This document shows, piece after piece, positions 10,329 through 23,860 of a stretch of DNA of 64,000 nt. The DNA lies in contig WBMV01006647.1 in the NCBI GenBank assembly GCA_013396655.1, forward strand, positions 189,221 through 253,220. The letters are read 5' to 3'. Position numbers and translations under genes: made by a program. Position 1 is the stretch's first letter. Every line of letters begins with the position of its first letter. The stretch comes from Campylorhamphus procurvoides (lineage: Eukaryota > Chordata > Aves > Passeriformes > Dendrocolaptidae). The notes beneath the pieces were generated by a model. It worked only from the letters and a program-made list of their open reading frames with translations, was not told where the DNA came from and did not search any database.

Positions 10329-10801
10329 CTGTTGGAGAGAGGCCAGAAGAGGCCACGGAGACGCTCCAGTTCTGGAGCCCCTCTGCTCTGGAGCCAGGCT
10401 GGGAGAGCTGGGGGGGTCACCTGGAGAAGGGAAGGATCCAGGGAGACCTGAGAGCCCCTTGCAGAGCCTAAAGGGGCTCCAGGAGAGCTGGAGAGGGACT
10501 GGGGACAAGGCATGGAGGGACAGGACACAGGGAATGGCTTCCCACTGCCAGAGGGCAGGGATAGGCAGGATACTGGGGAGGAATTGGTGGCTGGGAGGGT
10601 GGGCAGGGACTGGCACAGGTTGGGCAGAGAAGCTGTGGCTGCCCCTGAATCCCTGGGAGTGTCCAAGGCCAGGCTGGACGGGGCTTAGACCAACCTGGGC
10701 TGGTGGAAGGTGTCCCTTCCCATGGCAGGGGGTGGGATGAGGTGAACTTTTGGGTCCTTTCCAACCCAAACCATTCCAGGATTCAATAATTCTGTGATCC
10801 C
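10329..10801 (+). mobile_element. CR1 LINE fragment, about 470 bp, ORF2 end plus 3' UTR
   Basis: A 5'-truncated CR1 copy. It covers the decayed C-terminal part of ORF2 ('gagaggccagaagaggccac', 'cctggagaagggaaggatcc', 'ggggctccaggagagctgg') and the 3' UTR ('ggcacaggttgggcagagaagc', 'gtgtccaaggccaggctgg', 'ggtcctttccaacccaaacc'). It ends with attcaataattctgtgatcc. Stops and frameshifts interrupt the ORF2 part. Confidence 0.93.
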
Positions 10802-12542
10802 CATAATTCCCAGACCAGCCTCATGCTGGATCCCATCCCGAATGTCCAATCCCACATCCCCTGACCTGCCAGGTGTGTAGGTTTGGCTGCAGTTCAGAAG
10901 GTCCCATAATTACCCCTAAATGCCCCAAATGCTGCTTGTGCTCCCCCACTCTGTCCATCTGAGGAAACTGTGATGTTTTAGTGGGATACAAACAAGCTGC
11001 TTCCATATGAGAAGTTTTCTTCACTGGAAGTGATTTTAGGAGCCCCCCTGATAGCCCCTTGTGCTGCTGTTGAATGATTTCACACTCCAGGTTTTCCATC
11101 CCTTTCCATCCACCTCCATTACCTTGTGGTGGGGTGAAGGCCAGAGGCAGGGAATTGCTCATGTCTCTTTTTGAGGAGCGCAGCCCTGCTCCTTCCTTTG
11201 CTTCCATAAAACTTGGGAACACTGGGAACAAGGCAAAGGAATAATTTAGCTGGTGGTTCCCAGCTTGCTGACACCTGCATTGGCTGGGGGTGTGAAAACA
11301 TTGCAGGGAATATCCATTTCTCCAAGAGCTGATGCTTCCCTGCTTTAAAAAAGAGTCAATTTAGTATATCCAAAGAGTAATGCAGACAGATAACTAAAAT
11401 AAATATAAATCCTGAATCCAAGAGGTAGCAGCTGGCCTGAATTCTTTGCTAAGGGTGAACAACACTTGACCTTAGTGGGGAAATATCACTAACAAAAGTT
11501 TCTGAGACACAGTGACTTTCCAATCCCCCATCCTGGGAATGTTTATGTCATTTTTATTCCCTGGGATCCTTTAATGAGGCACTGAGAAGGCACCAGCCCC
11601 ATCTGGAAGCAGTGCTGGTTTCACCTGCTGAGCTCAGCCAACCCTGCCAGGGTGGCATTTGGGGCTGCTGCTTTTGAGGGATTCTATGATTAACTTTGCC
11701 AAATTCTTTATTTCTGTGTGTTGTGGCCCCTTCCACTGCCCACACCACTTTCCTGCTGTTGTTAGCTGAAGTTGCCATGCTTTGCAATTCCCTTTCCCAG
11801 CACAACCCCCTGTGAAATCCTATGGAAAATGAACATCACATCTCAAGCTTTTGAGACCAGATGTGTTGTTCAATAGTTTAGATTAATATAAGTAATAATA
11901 TTGCCAATGCAAGGCAATTTTTTTTCTCTTTGGTGTCACCTGTGTGTGTAGGCAATTGGAAAAATGGTTTGGAGTTCTGTTGGGGTGGGTTTGTTCTCCC
12001 AGTGACTTTATTCAGCCTTGGCTGGAACGAGACATCTTCCTTCACTCCTCTGGGTGGGAATTATGGACCAGATTTAGTAGTTTGATATTTTTGTGCAGTA
12101 ACTGGGGCTCAGAACAAATACAAATTCTTTATATTCCTAATAAAGTGGTTTATGTCAGTAAATATCCAGTTATTCCTGTTGGATTTCTGGCTTTTGAAAC
12201 AAATGTAAAAGTTGTGAATTCGGAGAGGAGTAAAATCTTTCTTGGAAGGGCAACACTCAAGGCACTGTTTCCAAAGGACTTTATTTCTAATTCCATTGAT
12301 TTAACTTTATTCTGTACCAAAAATGTGCACTATGAAGGTCAGAGATTACAGGCAAGAAGAGCAAAGGGGAGAATGTTTTTCCTTCCAGTTTCTTTGTAGC
12401 ATCAGATTATTTGGGAAAACTTTGTAGCTCTGTGTCCACTTGGTGCATTTCTTTCCAAATTTGTTTTGGAAATGAGGGAATTTTGTAACATCTTTTTCTT
12501 CACTCAATTTTTCTTAAAGAATATCTCCTGATAAACATTAAA
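10802..12542. other. Unique sequence, no supported gene
   Basis: No repeat was recognised. An ORF of 151 codons at 11944-12399 (+) was inspected: no family resemblance and no strong splice sites at its edges. It is treated as chance. Confidence 0.4.
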
Positions 12543-12686
12543 CTCCATCCCTGGAAGTGTCCAAGGCCAGGTTGGACAGGACTTGGAGCAACCTGGGCTG
12601 GTGGAAAGCGCCCCTGCCCATAGCAGGGGTTTGGAATGAAATGAATTTTAAGGTCCCTTCAACCCAAACCATTTTATCATTCCACA
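12543..12686 (+). mobile_element. CR1 LINE 3' fragment
   Basis: Starts at 'ccatccctggaagtgtccaag', continues with 'gacttggagcaacctgggctgg', 'cccctgcccatagcagggg' and ends in 'aaggtcccttcaacccaaacc' plus attttatcattcc. About 140 bases remain, and one base is lost from the usual cccttccaaccc. Confidence 0.93.
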
Positions 12687-15600
12687 ATATGCAAATATAT
12701 AAATTGATAGAAAAACCATATTTATTCCTGAATTCATTAGTCAAGAGCACAGGGAAGGGCTGTGGAATCTTGTAAACCCTTTATAGATTTTTATATTATT
12801 TCTCCCATGACAGGGAAAGAAAAAGGGAATATTTTAAGAGACAGGTAGAAGGAGAAGGGACCAGTGATGGTGTGGAACCATCATTTCTTCAGCTTGTGTT
12901 ACCCAGGGGTCAGAGTGGTTGTTAATGCCATGTGACAGTGCTCTGGTCACATTGTTGTCACTGTCCCAGCAGCACATCTGGGATTTATTGCTCTGAAGGA
13001 CAAGAACACCGAGCCTGGTGTTGTTTCTATCCATAATAAATTAAGGGAGTGTGTGTCCTGTCCTGCCTGGAAGGAGCATCCCTTGACTTTCACGGTGTTA
13101 TCTCAGTGTTTCCCTTCAAATCCTTAAAGAAATCCTTTTCCAGCCTTTCTGAAGTGTTTAGGGAAACTTACTAAGAGTGAAGTCAGTTCCATGTGCACTG
13201 CTCATTGCTCAGTGTGTTTTCCTGCCTCCCATCCAGCTCTGCTCATCTCTTGCTTGGGTTTTGAACTATTTCATGCTTTATTTTATATGTTTTAAGTTGT
13301 ATTAAGTTGTGCACCCAATATTAGGGAGCACCAGTCCCTGTGGAAAGCCTGGGGATGGCTCACACAGACAAATTATCAGCCATGAAATATCAAATGTATC
13401 CCAAGTAACCAAATATCTCTATTTATTAACCATTACTGTAAATATTTAAATGGACTCAGTGATGCAGTTTTGAGGTCAGTGGTTGAAGTTGGGCAGTTTC
13501 CTTTTGGAAAAATAGGCAAAGTGAAGTATTTTAAGGTATAATAGCAATGTTGGGATAATTAATAGATCAGGGGATGAAAGGCAAGGTCAGTGGAAAGAGA
13601 AACAAGCAGGTGAAACAACTTTTGAATGAGAAAGACTCTGAAATGGCAGGAAAAGCAGATTATCAAGGGCAGAGCTTTGCTGACCCTTCCCTCTGAGTGG
13701 AGATGGGGCATCTCCAGGTGCTCCTCCCTGTGGCTCTGTGAGATGCAACTTCAGGAGCAAGAAAAGCATTTAAAGATGAGGACACACAAGTGTGGTGCTA
13801 TTTTAGATTAACCTTCCACTTCCCATCACATTGACTTGATTAATAAATATTGAACTGTCATTTCAGCCTATCTGTAGGCAAGCTTTTATTCCATTATCCT
13901 ATATTCCCTACTTATATTTGAAAGGGTATTTATATATATTTTTATATATATATAATATGCTAAGGTGTTGGGATTTATTTTTCTTTCTTTTTTTCTTTTC
14001 TTTCTTTAATCTTTCACAGCAAGCTGAGGTTCTGGGGCACAAGATGGCAGCATAAGGAAAACTTGCTGCCATCAGAAATATCTGCCTTGTCCCAACTGCA
14101 CAAGTCTCAGAGCTCTGCTGAAGTTTTTCAGTTGATCTGAGCAGATTTGAATAAGATTTAGTGAAACTCCCTACTAAGACAATTGTCGAGCACCTGAGAA
14201 ACCCCCTCCCTGTTTCAAATGATCAGGGGACACATATCTGAAAAACCAAAAAAAAGCTTTTTTAGCTCAAATTTCTTTCTGATAAATGTTTTTGCTGGTT
14301 CTTCTCCCTCTGTCCCCTCACACTTATTTCTTTTTGTCTGGAGTAAGATCAACAGGAGATTTAGACTTTATAAAGCACTTAAATAGCTTCTTGTGTCATA
14401 AATACCCTCTGTGTGCCCCTTTAGTGGGTACCTATCAGGGCACAGAGTGCTGTAACAAACAGAAAGCCAAGTTACAGCAAATTAAGCCCTTCCAAGCTGA
14501 ATTTGGGGATTTTAATATCTGATTTTATTTTATTTTATTTCTTTACTAGAAGTTGTAGCTTTGGTAGAGCCTTTGACTTCACTGGGTAAAAAAATATATC
14601 TTTTTAGAACTTAAATTAGAAACAGTCAACACATTTTTGTTGTTTTGAGTATTACACTGGTGGTTTTACCACGGTGGACATCAGAAAAATGTCAGTGAGG
14701 TTTGTACCTTCACCTTCCAAGTGACTTTCTTTGGTTTGCCTTTATGATCCTACCCTGCAAGACAATTCCCTGATCACCTTGGGATTAGTTATTCCATGTC
14801 TTGGAGAATTCATGCTTTTCATGGCCATTTACTTTGTGCACTCCGAGAGGTCTTTCTGGCTGTGATCATGGAGCACAAATACCCTCTTTAAGTGAATTTA
14901 CAAGGTGTGGAAATTATTTTGCCCCAGCTTTGCTCTGTTGGGGCTAATCCACAAATCCCAGAGACCAAGTGGGAGCATCTTAGGCCAAGAGATTCTTTTC
15001 CCTGAATTTTGTGCTGCCCATCCCTGCAGTTGTGACAACAATGAGCTGTGGAAAAGCCAGATACAAAAGTTCTGCATTTCCTTTGGTTTTACTCCCCTGT
15101 GACCATCTAAACCAGCCCAAAAACCAGAGATTTTCATGGCCAGGATAGGTCTGGCATGAAAATCAGCCACTGAGGGCCATGGCTGTAGAACCTTCAGGGG
15201 TGTTACGAGCCACTTGTGGCACTTGAAGTGTCGATTTGGGCAATCTAGTTGGGTTTTATAGAAAATATCACAGAATAATAAAGTTCTTTACTATCAGCTC
15301 ACTTGGTCACTTTATTTCTTTTAGTTGCTATCTAAGTACAGTGATTTTCTGCACCTTTTCATGTCTCCAATATCTACCCACCTTGTTAGGCTGAAGTTTG
15401 TTCCACAGAGACTTTAATCTAAAGATAAAATCCACAAAAAAGGTGACCCATATTCACATTTATTTGTACAACACCTGAGTATTTCTAATGCCACCTCTTG
15501 AAAATGGAATATTTCCTACTGATTAACAGGCTTGGGTGTTCCTGGGCATCCTTTATTTATGTTGCTTTCTAATTTAGCCCAAGGAGGATTTATTTAAGGT

Positions 15601-18600
15601 GCATTTGTTGGTAAAGGAGAGTTTGAAAGGAAGTCCCATCCAGTTATCCGTGTATTTTGCCATGGTTTTCTAGACAAATATGAATCTTTTTCTGTTGAGG
15701 AAATAAGTCTGGGAAATAATTTTTGGCCTCTCCTGATTGTACTCCGAGTCTTGATGCCCTTTAATTGTAGACATATCAAGTAAAAACATTTTAATTAACT
15801 AAATGAAAATATATTTACCTTATGACTAATGTGAAAGAGAAACCTTCCAACCAAAGCCTGAAAATGGGACTGGAGTGTAATTTTAAGGCTTAGAATGAAG
15901 GAAAAGGATCTAATTCATGGATACTGGGATTTTTCACCCTTGATCCCCATCTACTGTCTCTGTGCATGTTTATTTTTTGGGGGTAAATCAAACAACAACA
16001 AAAACAAACCCCAAAAGCAAAACTTAGTGGAAAACTCCCTGTAACTTTTAGGCTGTGGAAGTGGTTTGGTGAAAGGAGCTGGAACAAGAGGAGTTTTAAC
16101 ATCACTTCAAAAAATATATATATAATTTATTTTTTTTACTTAATCATATCCCAGTCCACATTCTTTGTTGGTATTTTTTTTTGTTTTTAATTTTGTGTTT
16201 GGTCTTTTTTGTTGTTATTTTCTTCCCTCCTCTAAGGTCCTACCTGTGGATTTAGTTGGGTACCAGCAGCACAGCCCCTGAAATTGCTCAGCAGGAAGGA
16301 GAATACACAGAGATCAGCCAGAATTTGAAGTTAAATGTGTCAATCAGTATTTAAATTCCATGTACTGCCAGTTTTTCTTTATCTATATATTTATATCTCC
16401 AAAAAATAAGTGTGCACACACACACAAATGATTTCTCTCCATATCTTAAAGCCCTAAAGTCCTTTAAAGCTCAGGGTGGGCTGAGCTGTTGTGAACAGGT
16501 CACTGAAACCTGAACCAAGTGTAACCCAGAATTTAGGAATGAATTCATTTCCAGGCTGTTGCACCTTTCCTGTGGTGAGATACCTTGATTTTTGGCAAGG
16601 TTTGGTGCAGCTGAAGGTGGGAAACACCTGAATTTCAGAGAGATTTCTTTGTATGTGAGTGACATTCCAGCTGACTCAACTGACCTGAAGCAAAGCTGCA
16701 CCAGGCAGGATTTTTTGGATATTTGTTCCTTTTAAGACCTCTACAGGAAAAAAACCCCAAGGAAATGCACCATCAATAGCAGAACTGCTTTTTTTTTTGG
16801 AAGGTGATAGAATAACAATCTCATCATGCAATCAACAACACCTTTAGCCTGCAAATTAATTGTAATTTACCTTCAAGGTTCAGAGAGTAATTCCTGATTA
16901 AAGACTGGCATGTTCGTATCAGTGTTTGTTGTCTTAGCAGCTAATTACTGCTGAGATCGACTGCAGATTTCACCCTAAAATTTGTATATCCAATAAATTT
17001 TCAATTTGAACACCAGGGACTTGACGGATATATTTCAATTTAAAATTAAAGCCTGAGAGTCCTTTCCTTGCAGCAGCCGAAGGAAACTCTGCATGGCAAG
17101 TTCCCTTTCACCACATTTCAGGGAAAAGCAGAGTGGGAATTTTGGGCTTTAATTCTTTTCCAACTGAAAAATAAAATTAAAAAAAAAAGCCCTTTTAGAC
17201 TCTTTCCAGTTGATGCTCCGTGTTGTGACACGTCGTGTAAAGCTGCATCTGTTAACACTGAAATCCCAACACCAGAGAGACACTCTGACATGAGGAATCA
17301 CAACACAACCCAACAGCAGGAACGCTGAAAAGGCACCTCCGTTCCCTTCTCCTCACCCCAGCCCTGGGAAACACGAGGGCTTTCCTTCTCCCAGCTCCAC
17401 CAAACCCACCTTCCTTCCCTGAGGGTTCTCCCTCCCAAAGCTGAGCCCAAATCCACCCTTTTCCACGGGCAAAAAAACTCCCTGCAACTTCAAAACACCA
17501 AAATTCAGCCCCAGCGAAGCCCCCCAGGAGTTTCTTCTCCGCCTGCAAAGTAGAAAATAGACTCAGATTCAGCGAGCAGACTCGTTCCTTGACAGTTTAT
17601 AAAATATTTCAGTATCTTTTTGGCAGTGGCGCTTTGAGTGTTGGCAAAAGCACGAGAAGAGGCTGCAATTCCAAAGCCTCACAGCTTTGGAGCATCTCCT
17701 GGTGCGGGAGCAGTGAGTTGAGGGTTGGAGGGACCACTGGGGCTGGTGAACTCTGCCATGCCCAGGAACTGTGTCTCTGCAGAAGAGTTTTGTCAAGTCT
17801 TGGAGCTCCCACTAATAGCACATCCATCTTTCTGCACGCTATAAATCTTCAGAAAATTTCTATTACTCTGCAATTTGTCTGGCTTATGCTATTTATTAGC
17901 CATTTTATTCTGCTGCTTTAAGAAGTAATGTGATGTTCATTTTATTGCTGGTTCAATAAATTGTTAATTATAATGCAGTGATTGCTGCTGACGTGATTTA
18001 AAAGCCACATTAGCACTATAGCATTAAGTTTTAACTATTTTACCCTTCAATTCCCTGTTTATACAACAGTAAAAGGAAAATAGCCTTAGACTAATTTAAA
18101 AAATGAAGGTACTTGTATCTATTGATCACATGATACACTAAAACTTTTGTTGTTTTTTGGTTTTTTTTAAAAAGGTTACACTCAGGTCTAAAAAAGAATG
18201 AACTGAGCACAGTTTCACTGTTCAGCAAAAAGGGTTCTTAAAGCAAGATTAACCCCAAAGTTAAATTAACAGAATTACTTAGTTAAATTAGGACAATTGG
18301 CCTAATAGATTAAAGGAACAAAATACCCAGATAAATCATAATCATTTTAGAGTTCTGAGTAGCTTTGGGTGCCCATTTTGTATAATAATGGAGCAGAAAG
18401 GAGGCTGAGATTGGAAAGAATACCTATTTTCTCCAAGAATGTTTTAAATGGGATTGGGAGAAATCTCCATTTTGCTGATTTCAAGTAAAATCTAATTGCT
18501 GTGAGTGTAATGACACATCCTTGGCTGGGCAAGGACAGAGAACTGACTCTGAAGCAGAAACCACCCACCAATCTCCTGCAGGATGGACTGGACCTGGAGG

Positions 18601-19949
18601 GAGGGAGGACATTGGCTGTCTCGTGCAAACATAGAGAGATTTTTGGTGAAAATATCTACTTTTCTTGGCTAAATCATGTGAGAATTTATTTTTTCTTTTT
18701 TTCAGTTGAGCAAACTAGACTCATGAAAATATAGGGGAAAAACTAGAACAGTGGAAAGCTGTTCTATTTGCATATATATTTATATTCCATATCCATAAAA
18801 AACATGCATAAAGGGAATAATGGATCTAAATTTTCCTCTAAACGGCAACCCACCACCAAAACTGATGTGCAAGTCTCAAAGACTGGGAGCTGGGGGTCCT
18901 TAATTCCAGCAAAGCCATTTAAATCCATGGAAGAATAGCAATTTTGGCTTTCCCATCTCTAAATGCATTGACCCTGCCCTGGAACCATCCCTTTCCAAAG
19001 TCTGTATCCAGTAACTTCCAGGCTGCAGCATCTCTGGTTAAAGCACCACGTGAGTAAGGACAGGTTTAATGTGTAATTATTAATAAAAAGGAAATAAAAT
19101 AGGAAGAGTTGGTTATGAGAAACCTCCTGGTTTGAGGTTCCCAGCTCATCCCTCCTCCAGCCTTTATTGTGGGATCCAGTGCTTGACAACCACATAAATC
19201 TCAATGAGAAGCCTTTCCTCACTTGGTAGAGATTTATTGAACCAAATTAAACACCTGAACATTATAGAGAGTTCTAGAAGAGAAAAATCTTATTTTAGGT
19301 GTCTGATTGAATTTAAAAATCTGCCTGCCAGAGACTTTGCTGCTCCTTGACCAAGTTATTACCTTTCTGACACCTGTTTGCAAAGGTGAAGTCCTTCAGA
19401 GCTGACAGTGGGTTTGTTGGAAGCAAAGAGCTGAAATTATTTTCTTCAAGGAAAGGGTCTTTTCCCCAGAAGGAATAGTTTCTGCCAGCACAGTGTATTT
19501 AAAAAAAAATCCAGCAACCCCAAATTAAAACAAACACAAAGGAAAAGAAAAAAGCTCCAAACCAGCAGCCCACCTCACACCTGAATGTTGATAAATATAA
19601 CTTATTTTGATGAATTTTATTTTATTTAATCATCCTCATTTTATTTGTGTTCAAGACACTGGTTGAACTGCTTTCCTAAAGGGATGAGTCTTGGCACTGG
19701 TCTTGGTAAAAACTAGGGATACAAGGAAAAGTTTGGCAGCCAGCTAGCTCCAAGATTTCTGGCTGTGGGAGCAAAGATCTGAGCTAAAGGGACTGATAAA
19801 ACTTACTGAGCTGTCATCATGTACTTAAAATCCTATACTTGACTTAGTACTACATGACGCTCCAATAAAAGAAATTAGGGCATAAAAAATGACTGTGGCC
19901 CATATAAAGCAGATGTAAAAGTGGTAAACTAATTGCAAAAAGTAATTGG
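12687..19949. other. 7.2-kb CR1-free unique interval
   Basis: The longest interval in the first half without a CR1 signature. It is AT-rich with scattered short homopolymers. Simple repeats occur at 13930-14013 and short TA/CA runs near 16118 and 16420. 17330-17550 is unusually C-rich on the plus strand. An acceptor-like pyrimidine tract ends at about 14019, but no matching donor was found. Octamer motifs occur at about 12688 and 18770. Confidence 0.4.
13930..14013. repeat. TA-rich run followed by CTTT-rich tract
   Basis: An irregular TA microsatellite (about 13928-13960) is followed by a polypyrimidine run dominated by T with regularly spaced C (about 13976-14013). The latter ends in tttcacag, which mimics a splice acceptor. 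Confidence 0.8.
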
Positions 19950-20120
19950 GATGTTTTCAGCAACATCTCCCAGAGATCCAGCCATGGCCTGATGCTTTTC
20001 CATGATATGAGTAATGATCTGGAAAAAAAGACTTTTAAAGCTTGCGGGTCACAGGAGAACTAGGGAGGGATAAATAAGGAGAGGGAATAGTCATTTATAA
20101 ATAATCTGGATTATTCTGGA
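19950..20120 (+). pseudogene. Possible decayed CR1 ORF2 piece
   Basis: The wording 'ttttccatgatatgagtaatgatctgg' followed by 'aaagcttgcgggtcacagg' resembles the CR1 reverse-transcriptase region encoding 'FNIFINDL' and 'KFADDT', but heavily mutated. It lies about 500 bases before a CR1 tail in the same orientation. Identification rests on two short blocks. Confidence 0.35.
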
Positions 20121-20639
20121 AGTTTTTTAGATAGAGTCTCAAAGGTGCCTTTGGTCTCCATCAGGAGACGCTGAGGAACCAGCGGGGAAGGGGATTGTGC
20201 TGCAAACCCAAGATAAAACCAAATCTGAAGCTTTCTTAAGGAGCAAAAACTTTGCATGGTGCCAAGAGGCTCCAGGCTGGGTCAGCTGTGGCCACTGCTC
20301 TGGATCTTTGGATCAGGGATGCTCAGGGACCTTGTGCTGATGCCAAGGTGGTTCAAGTGCATCTCCTCATCTGGTTGAGCATCCTGGCAGGCTGCCATGG
20401 GGATTTTGGTGCTCTGAGCTGGTTTTTGTCAAAGCCTGGTTTAAAACCCGTGCATTTCCGAAGGCTGGTTTGGATTTATTTGAAAAATCCAGATCAATTC
20501 TGTCTCTACCAGAGTCAAACAGGAGATTGTGAGGTGGGAGACAGCATGGTGGGTGTGATGCCTACAGGGAATGTGAACTTCCAGCCTGGAATTACCCCAT
20601 CTCTAATTAATGAGGGAGTGGGTAATTGTGGGGTAGCAT

Positions 20640-20725
20640 CTGCTCCAGTGGAAGGTTCCCTCCCCATGGCAGGGGTTGGAACTAGATGGGTATTAAGGTC
20701 CCTTCCAACCCACATTGTATGATGA
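20640..20725 (+). mobile_element. CR1 LINE tail fragment
   Basis: The blocks 'tccagtggaaggttccctcc', 'ccatggcaggggttggaact' and 'aaggtcccttccaaccc' are the last part of a CR1 3' UTR, followed by a weak tail (attgtatgatgattcc). The 5' boundary is unclear. Confidence 0.85.
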
Positions 20726-23569
20726 TTCCCACGTTGTTTATCCCTAATTAAAGAAGGGAAGGCAGCCCTGAACTCATGGAACTCCAGGAATGCAGAGCTC
20801 AGCACCATGAATAGGGTTGCCCAGCTCAGCAAACTGAACAGCCTTTAATGGGAGATATCAAAGAAATAGGTAAAAAGGTAGACTGGAAATCAACCACACA
20901 GTCTTACTGAAAACATCAGTGTCTTCTGTGGAGGAAACTCCTTCAGGACAATCAGGAGACTGAGGTGACAAAGCCACCAGGACTGTGTCTGCTGCAGTTT
21001 CTGCAAAGTTCTCAAACAATGACTTTGGGAATGCCACTTTACTGCTGGCTCTAAATAGGGTGTATAAAGTTCTCCACAAAGCCATAAGAGACAGGGAAAC
21101 TTGTAATGAAGTGTGCAAGCAGATGCTTTATGCTGGAGAAGCACATTCTGCAGGCTGCACGTTATTATTTTGTTTGGGGGAACGCTGCAATGTGCTGGCT
21201 AATTGCAAATATAGATGCAGGCACAGTTTGTGCCCCGAAGAGCCTGTGCTGGGAGGAATATTTCTGTTTGTGGGGTGGGGAGATGTTCAACAGAGACAGG
21301 CTGATGAAAAATGAGTTGATTTTTCAGGCTGGAGCAGCAGTTTGGTTTAGAAACCTCATATGGGTTATTTTTGCACGCTGAAAATCAGTCCCCAACTACT
21401 GAAAAGGATGTGAGTTTCTATAGATGATGGAAAGGGTTTGGGCACCAAAATGCCTGGATGGCCAACCCAGAAATCCTAAAAACATTCCTGGAATCAGGGT
21501 ATTTTAATTCCTAGGAATGCTCAGGATGAGGCTGCAGTAATCGTTATTATGAGATACCAACACTTAATGATGTCATAAGTTTTGCACTGAAGATAAATAA
21601 ATTTTGCTCCTGAGGAACATTTTGAGCCTTAACATTTTTGAGGAAGAGATGTAAGAAAATATAAGGAAAGAAGAGTGCAAAAAAAGATGTTGGTCTTGTC
21701 TTTTATGGTTGAAGTATCTCTGCACCACAGCTGAATTATTTTGTGGGTTCTGGGAAAGAGTTGCAACCCAATCCTGTTTCTAAAACAGGATAACAAGTAA
21801 GGCAAACCAGTTTCATGCTGACTTTATTGGTGAGCTGATAGAGTTGTGGCGACCTGAAATTCAGATACATCCTGAATTTCCAAGAGAGGGGCTGCGTGTG
21901 TTGAATTGTCTACCCAGAGCACAAAAAGTGAGGTGTGCAGAAATAAGTCCTGATTAATAAGACAAAGGGAAATGGTGCAAAGCAGATGGCATTCCATCCT
22001 GCCTTATGATTATGTATGATGCCATTAGAAGACACTGGGATTTTTGCAGGAGGTGAATAGATACCCAATTACCAGCTTAACTTTTTCTAAACTTCAGCTT
22101 AATCTGTAGAATTTTCCATACCAGGGGCAGTGGGGCCCAAGAAGCAGCTCCTGAAGCAAACGCTGCAATGGGGACTATCAGCACAGAGAGGGATTAAAGC
22201 AAAACTCTGAGGCATTTTTCTGATTTATCCATCAGATTCTGAATTTTTTAAGTCACTTCTAATGTGTGATTTCTGTGGTCACCCATGTTACAAAAAAATA
22301 GGAGAAATATGTAGCCTCAATTTATTAACAAACATCCCAATAGATTGGAGTGTTTTCAGTAGCGAGTCTTTTTGGGGAAAGTAGAAAGAAGATGACATTA
22401 TATTGTATACAGAAATAACAGAAGAAATCTAAATATAATGTCCTGTATAGACAAACCCCACAAATTTAAAAAAAAAATTAATATTTTTTACAAGGGTGGA
22501 AAAAATTAGGAAGGAAACAATGTTCAGCACTGAGTGAAAAATGGAATGTGTTGGGCAAGCAGTAAAAAAAATCTTGAAAAGCCTCGAAAAGAAGGATGGA
22601 GAGCTGGAGTTGAAGTAGTTCCAGCTGAAGGGGGTCTGTGTGGCTGCCACTGCATCCCTCAAGTGCCATTAATTCTGACACTTTGGGTGGATTGCAGGAG
22701 CACAGGCAGAGAGTTCACCCAGGCAAAGGGACAAGGTTAAAGGAATGATGATGGGAGGGCTTTCAAAGCTATTTTGGATTTTTGCTGCAGCAGGAATATT
22801 TGCTTTCTTTGCTCTGCTCGAGGACTGGGCACTTCTATTTGTGGAAATGCCCCAAGTGTGTCTTTCAAAGTGTTTCAAAACTCAGGCAGATTTCCGGGGG
22901 ACTTTTCAGTTCGTGTTGCAGTTCCCCTTGGCTGCCCCTTCCAAGCCATCTCTGGTGGAAAACCAGAGATCACATGGATAAATTCACCTGTGATCCTGAT
23001 GGAAATCGAGAATTGATTGTCCTTTGACCAAAACTACATCTCTGCATTTTCATTTTCCTCTTTGGTTTAAATTAGGACAGGGGGAATGTTCCTTGGCAAG
23101 ACTTTTCCCCCTCCCAGCATCACCTGGAATATCAGAGGAGGGAAAGTTTACTCTTCAGGCATTGAGATGCCCAATGCCAATTTGGTTTTGTGTTTTAGCT
23201 TAATTTACTCATTCTGTTCAGGTGTTATCCAGTTTTTGATGTGCCTCTTGTGTGTTGTATTGAAAATATTTATTTTAAAACATTTATTTCATTTATTTTG
23301 GTGTGTGCTCTTTGCTAAATGAGAAATAGACATAAAGACAACCCACTGAGGGGCTTTGCTGAGGTCTGCCCTTGTTTTAAAATACTCAGTGAACCCTTAG
23401 ATGCTTTGGTAAACAATATGAAAAATGTGAATATTGAATGTGTTTCTCTTAGAGGTGAAATAGGAATACAAAAATATTGCCATTTCAGTCACTGTAAAGA
23501 CAAAGCCTGAGTTAAGAGTCCAAGCAGAGAGGGAAGAGCAGAGATATTGGAGGACACAGAGCTGGGAGG
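20726..23569. other. Unique sequence, no supported gene
   Basis: 20858-21314 is open over 80-110 codons on both strands (see findings), but no family was recognised. Poly-A and poly-T stretches occur near 22460-22490. Otherwise nothing was assigned. Confidence 0.35.
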
Positions 23570-23860
23570 CAGGATCAGCTGTGCCCAAATCCTTCCTGAC
23601 ACAGCCTTGTCTAACTTGCTCTTCAAATCTTCACTGATGGAGTTTTCCACGATCTCTCTATTAATGTCGAATCAAAATCTCCTTCTCAGCAGTTCCTGTT
23701 ACTATTTATCCTCTTTGAAGTGGACACACAGAGCAGTTCCTTTGCAGCTCCCAACCATCCCTGTACAAACTTATCACTGCTGATCCTTCCCTTTGGCTCA
23801 AACCATCTCAATTATCATCATTTTCATACAGATCTTGTTTTCCAGCCTTTTGTTTCTTAT
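23570..23860 (-). mobile_element. Old, diverged CR1 fragment
   Basis: In minus orientation this follows the order of the older CR1 lineages shared by birds and other sauropsids: 'cttgtctaacttgctcttc', 'cactgatggagttttccac', 'taatgtcgaatcaaaatctcc', 'cctgttactatttatcctc' and 'catacagatcttgttttcc'. Divergence is clearly higher than in the other copies and the tail is not recognisable. Its age makes it a candidate for retention as functional sequence, but decay alone also explains it. Confidence 0.65.

Noticed and set aside
9989..10769. Minus-strand ORFs of 225 and 149 codons
   Set aside because: They overlap the plus-strand CR1 at 10329-10801 and are antisense by-products of it.
11944..12399. 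151-codon ORF
   Set aside because: No family resemblance, no splice-site support, length within what chance gives in 64 kb over six frames.
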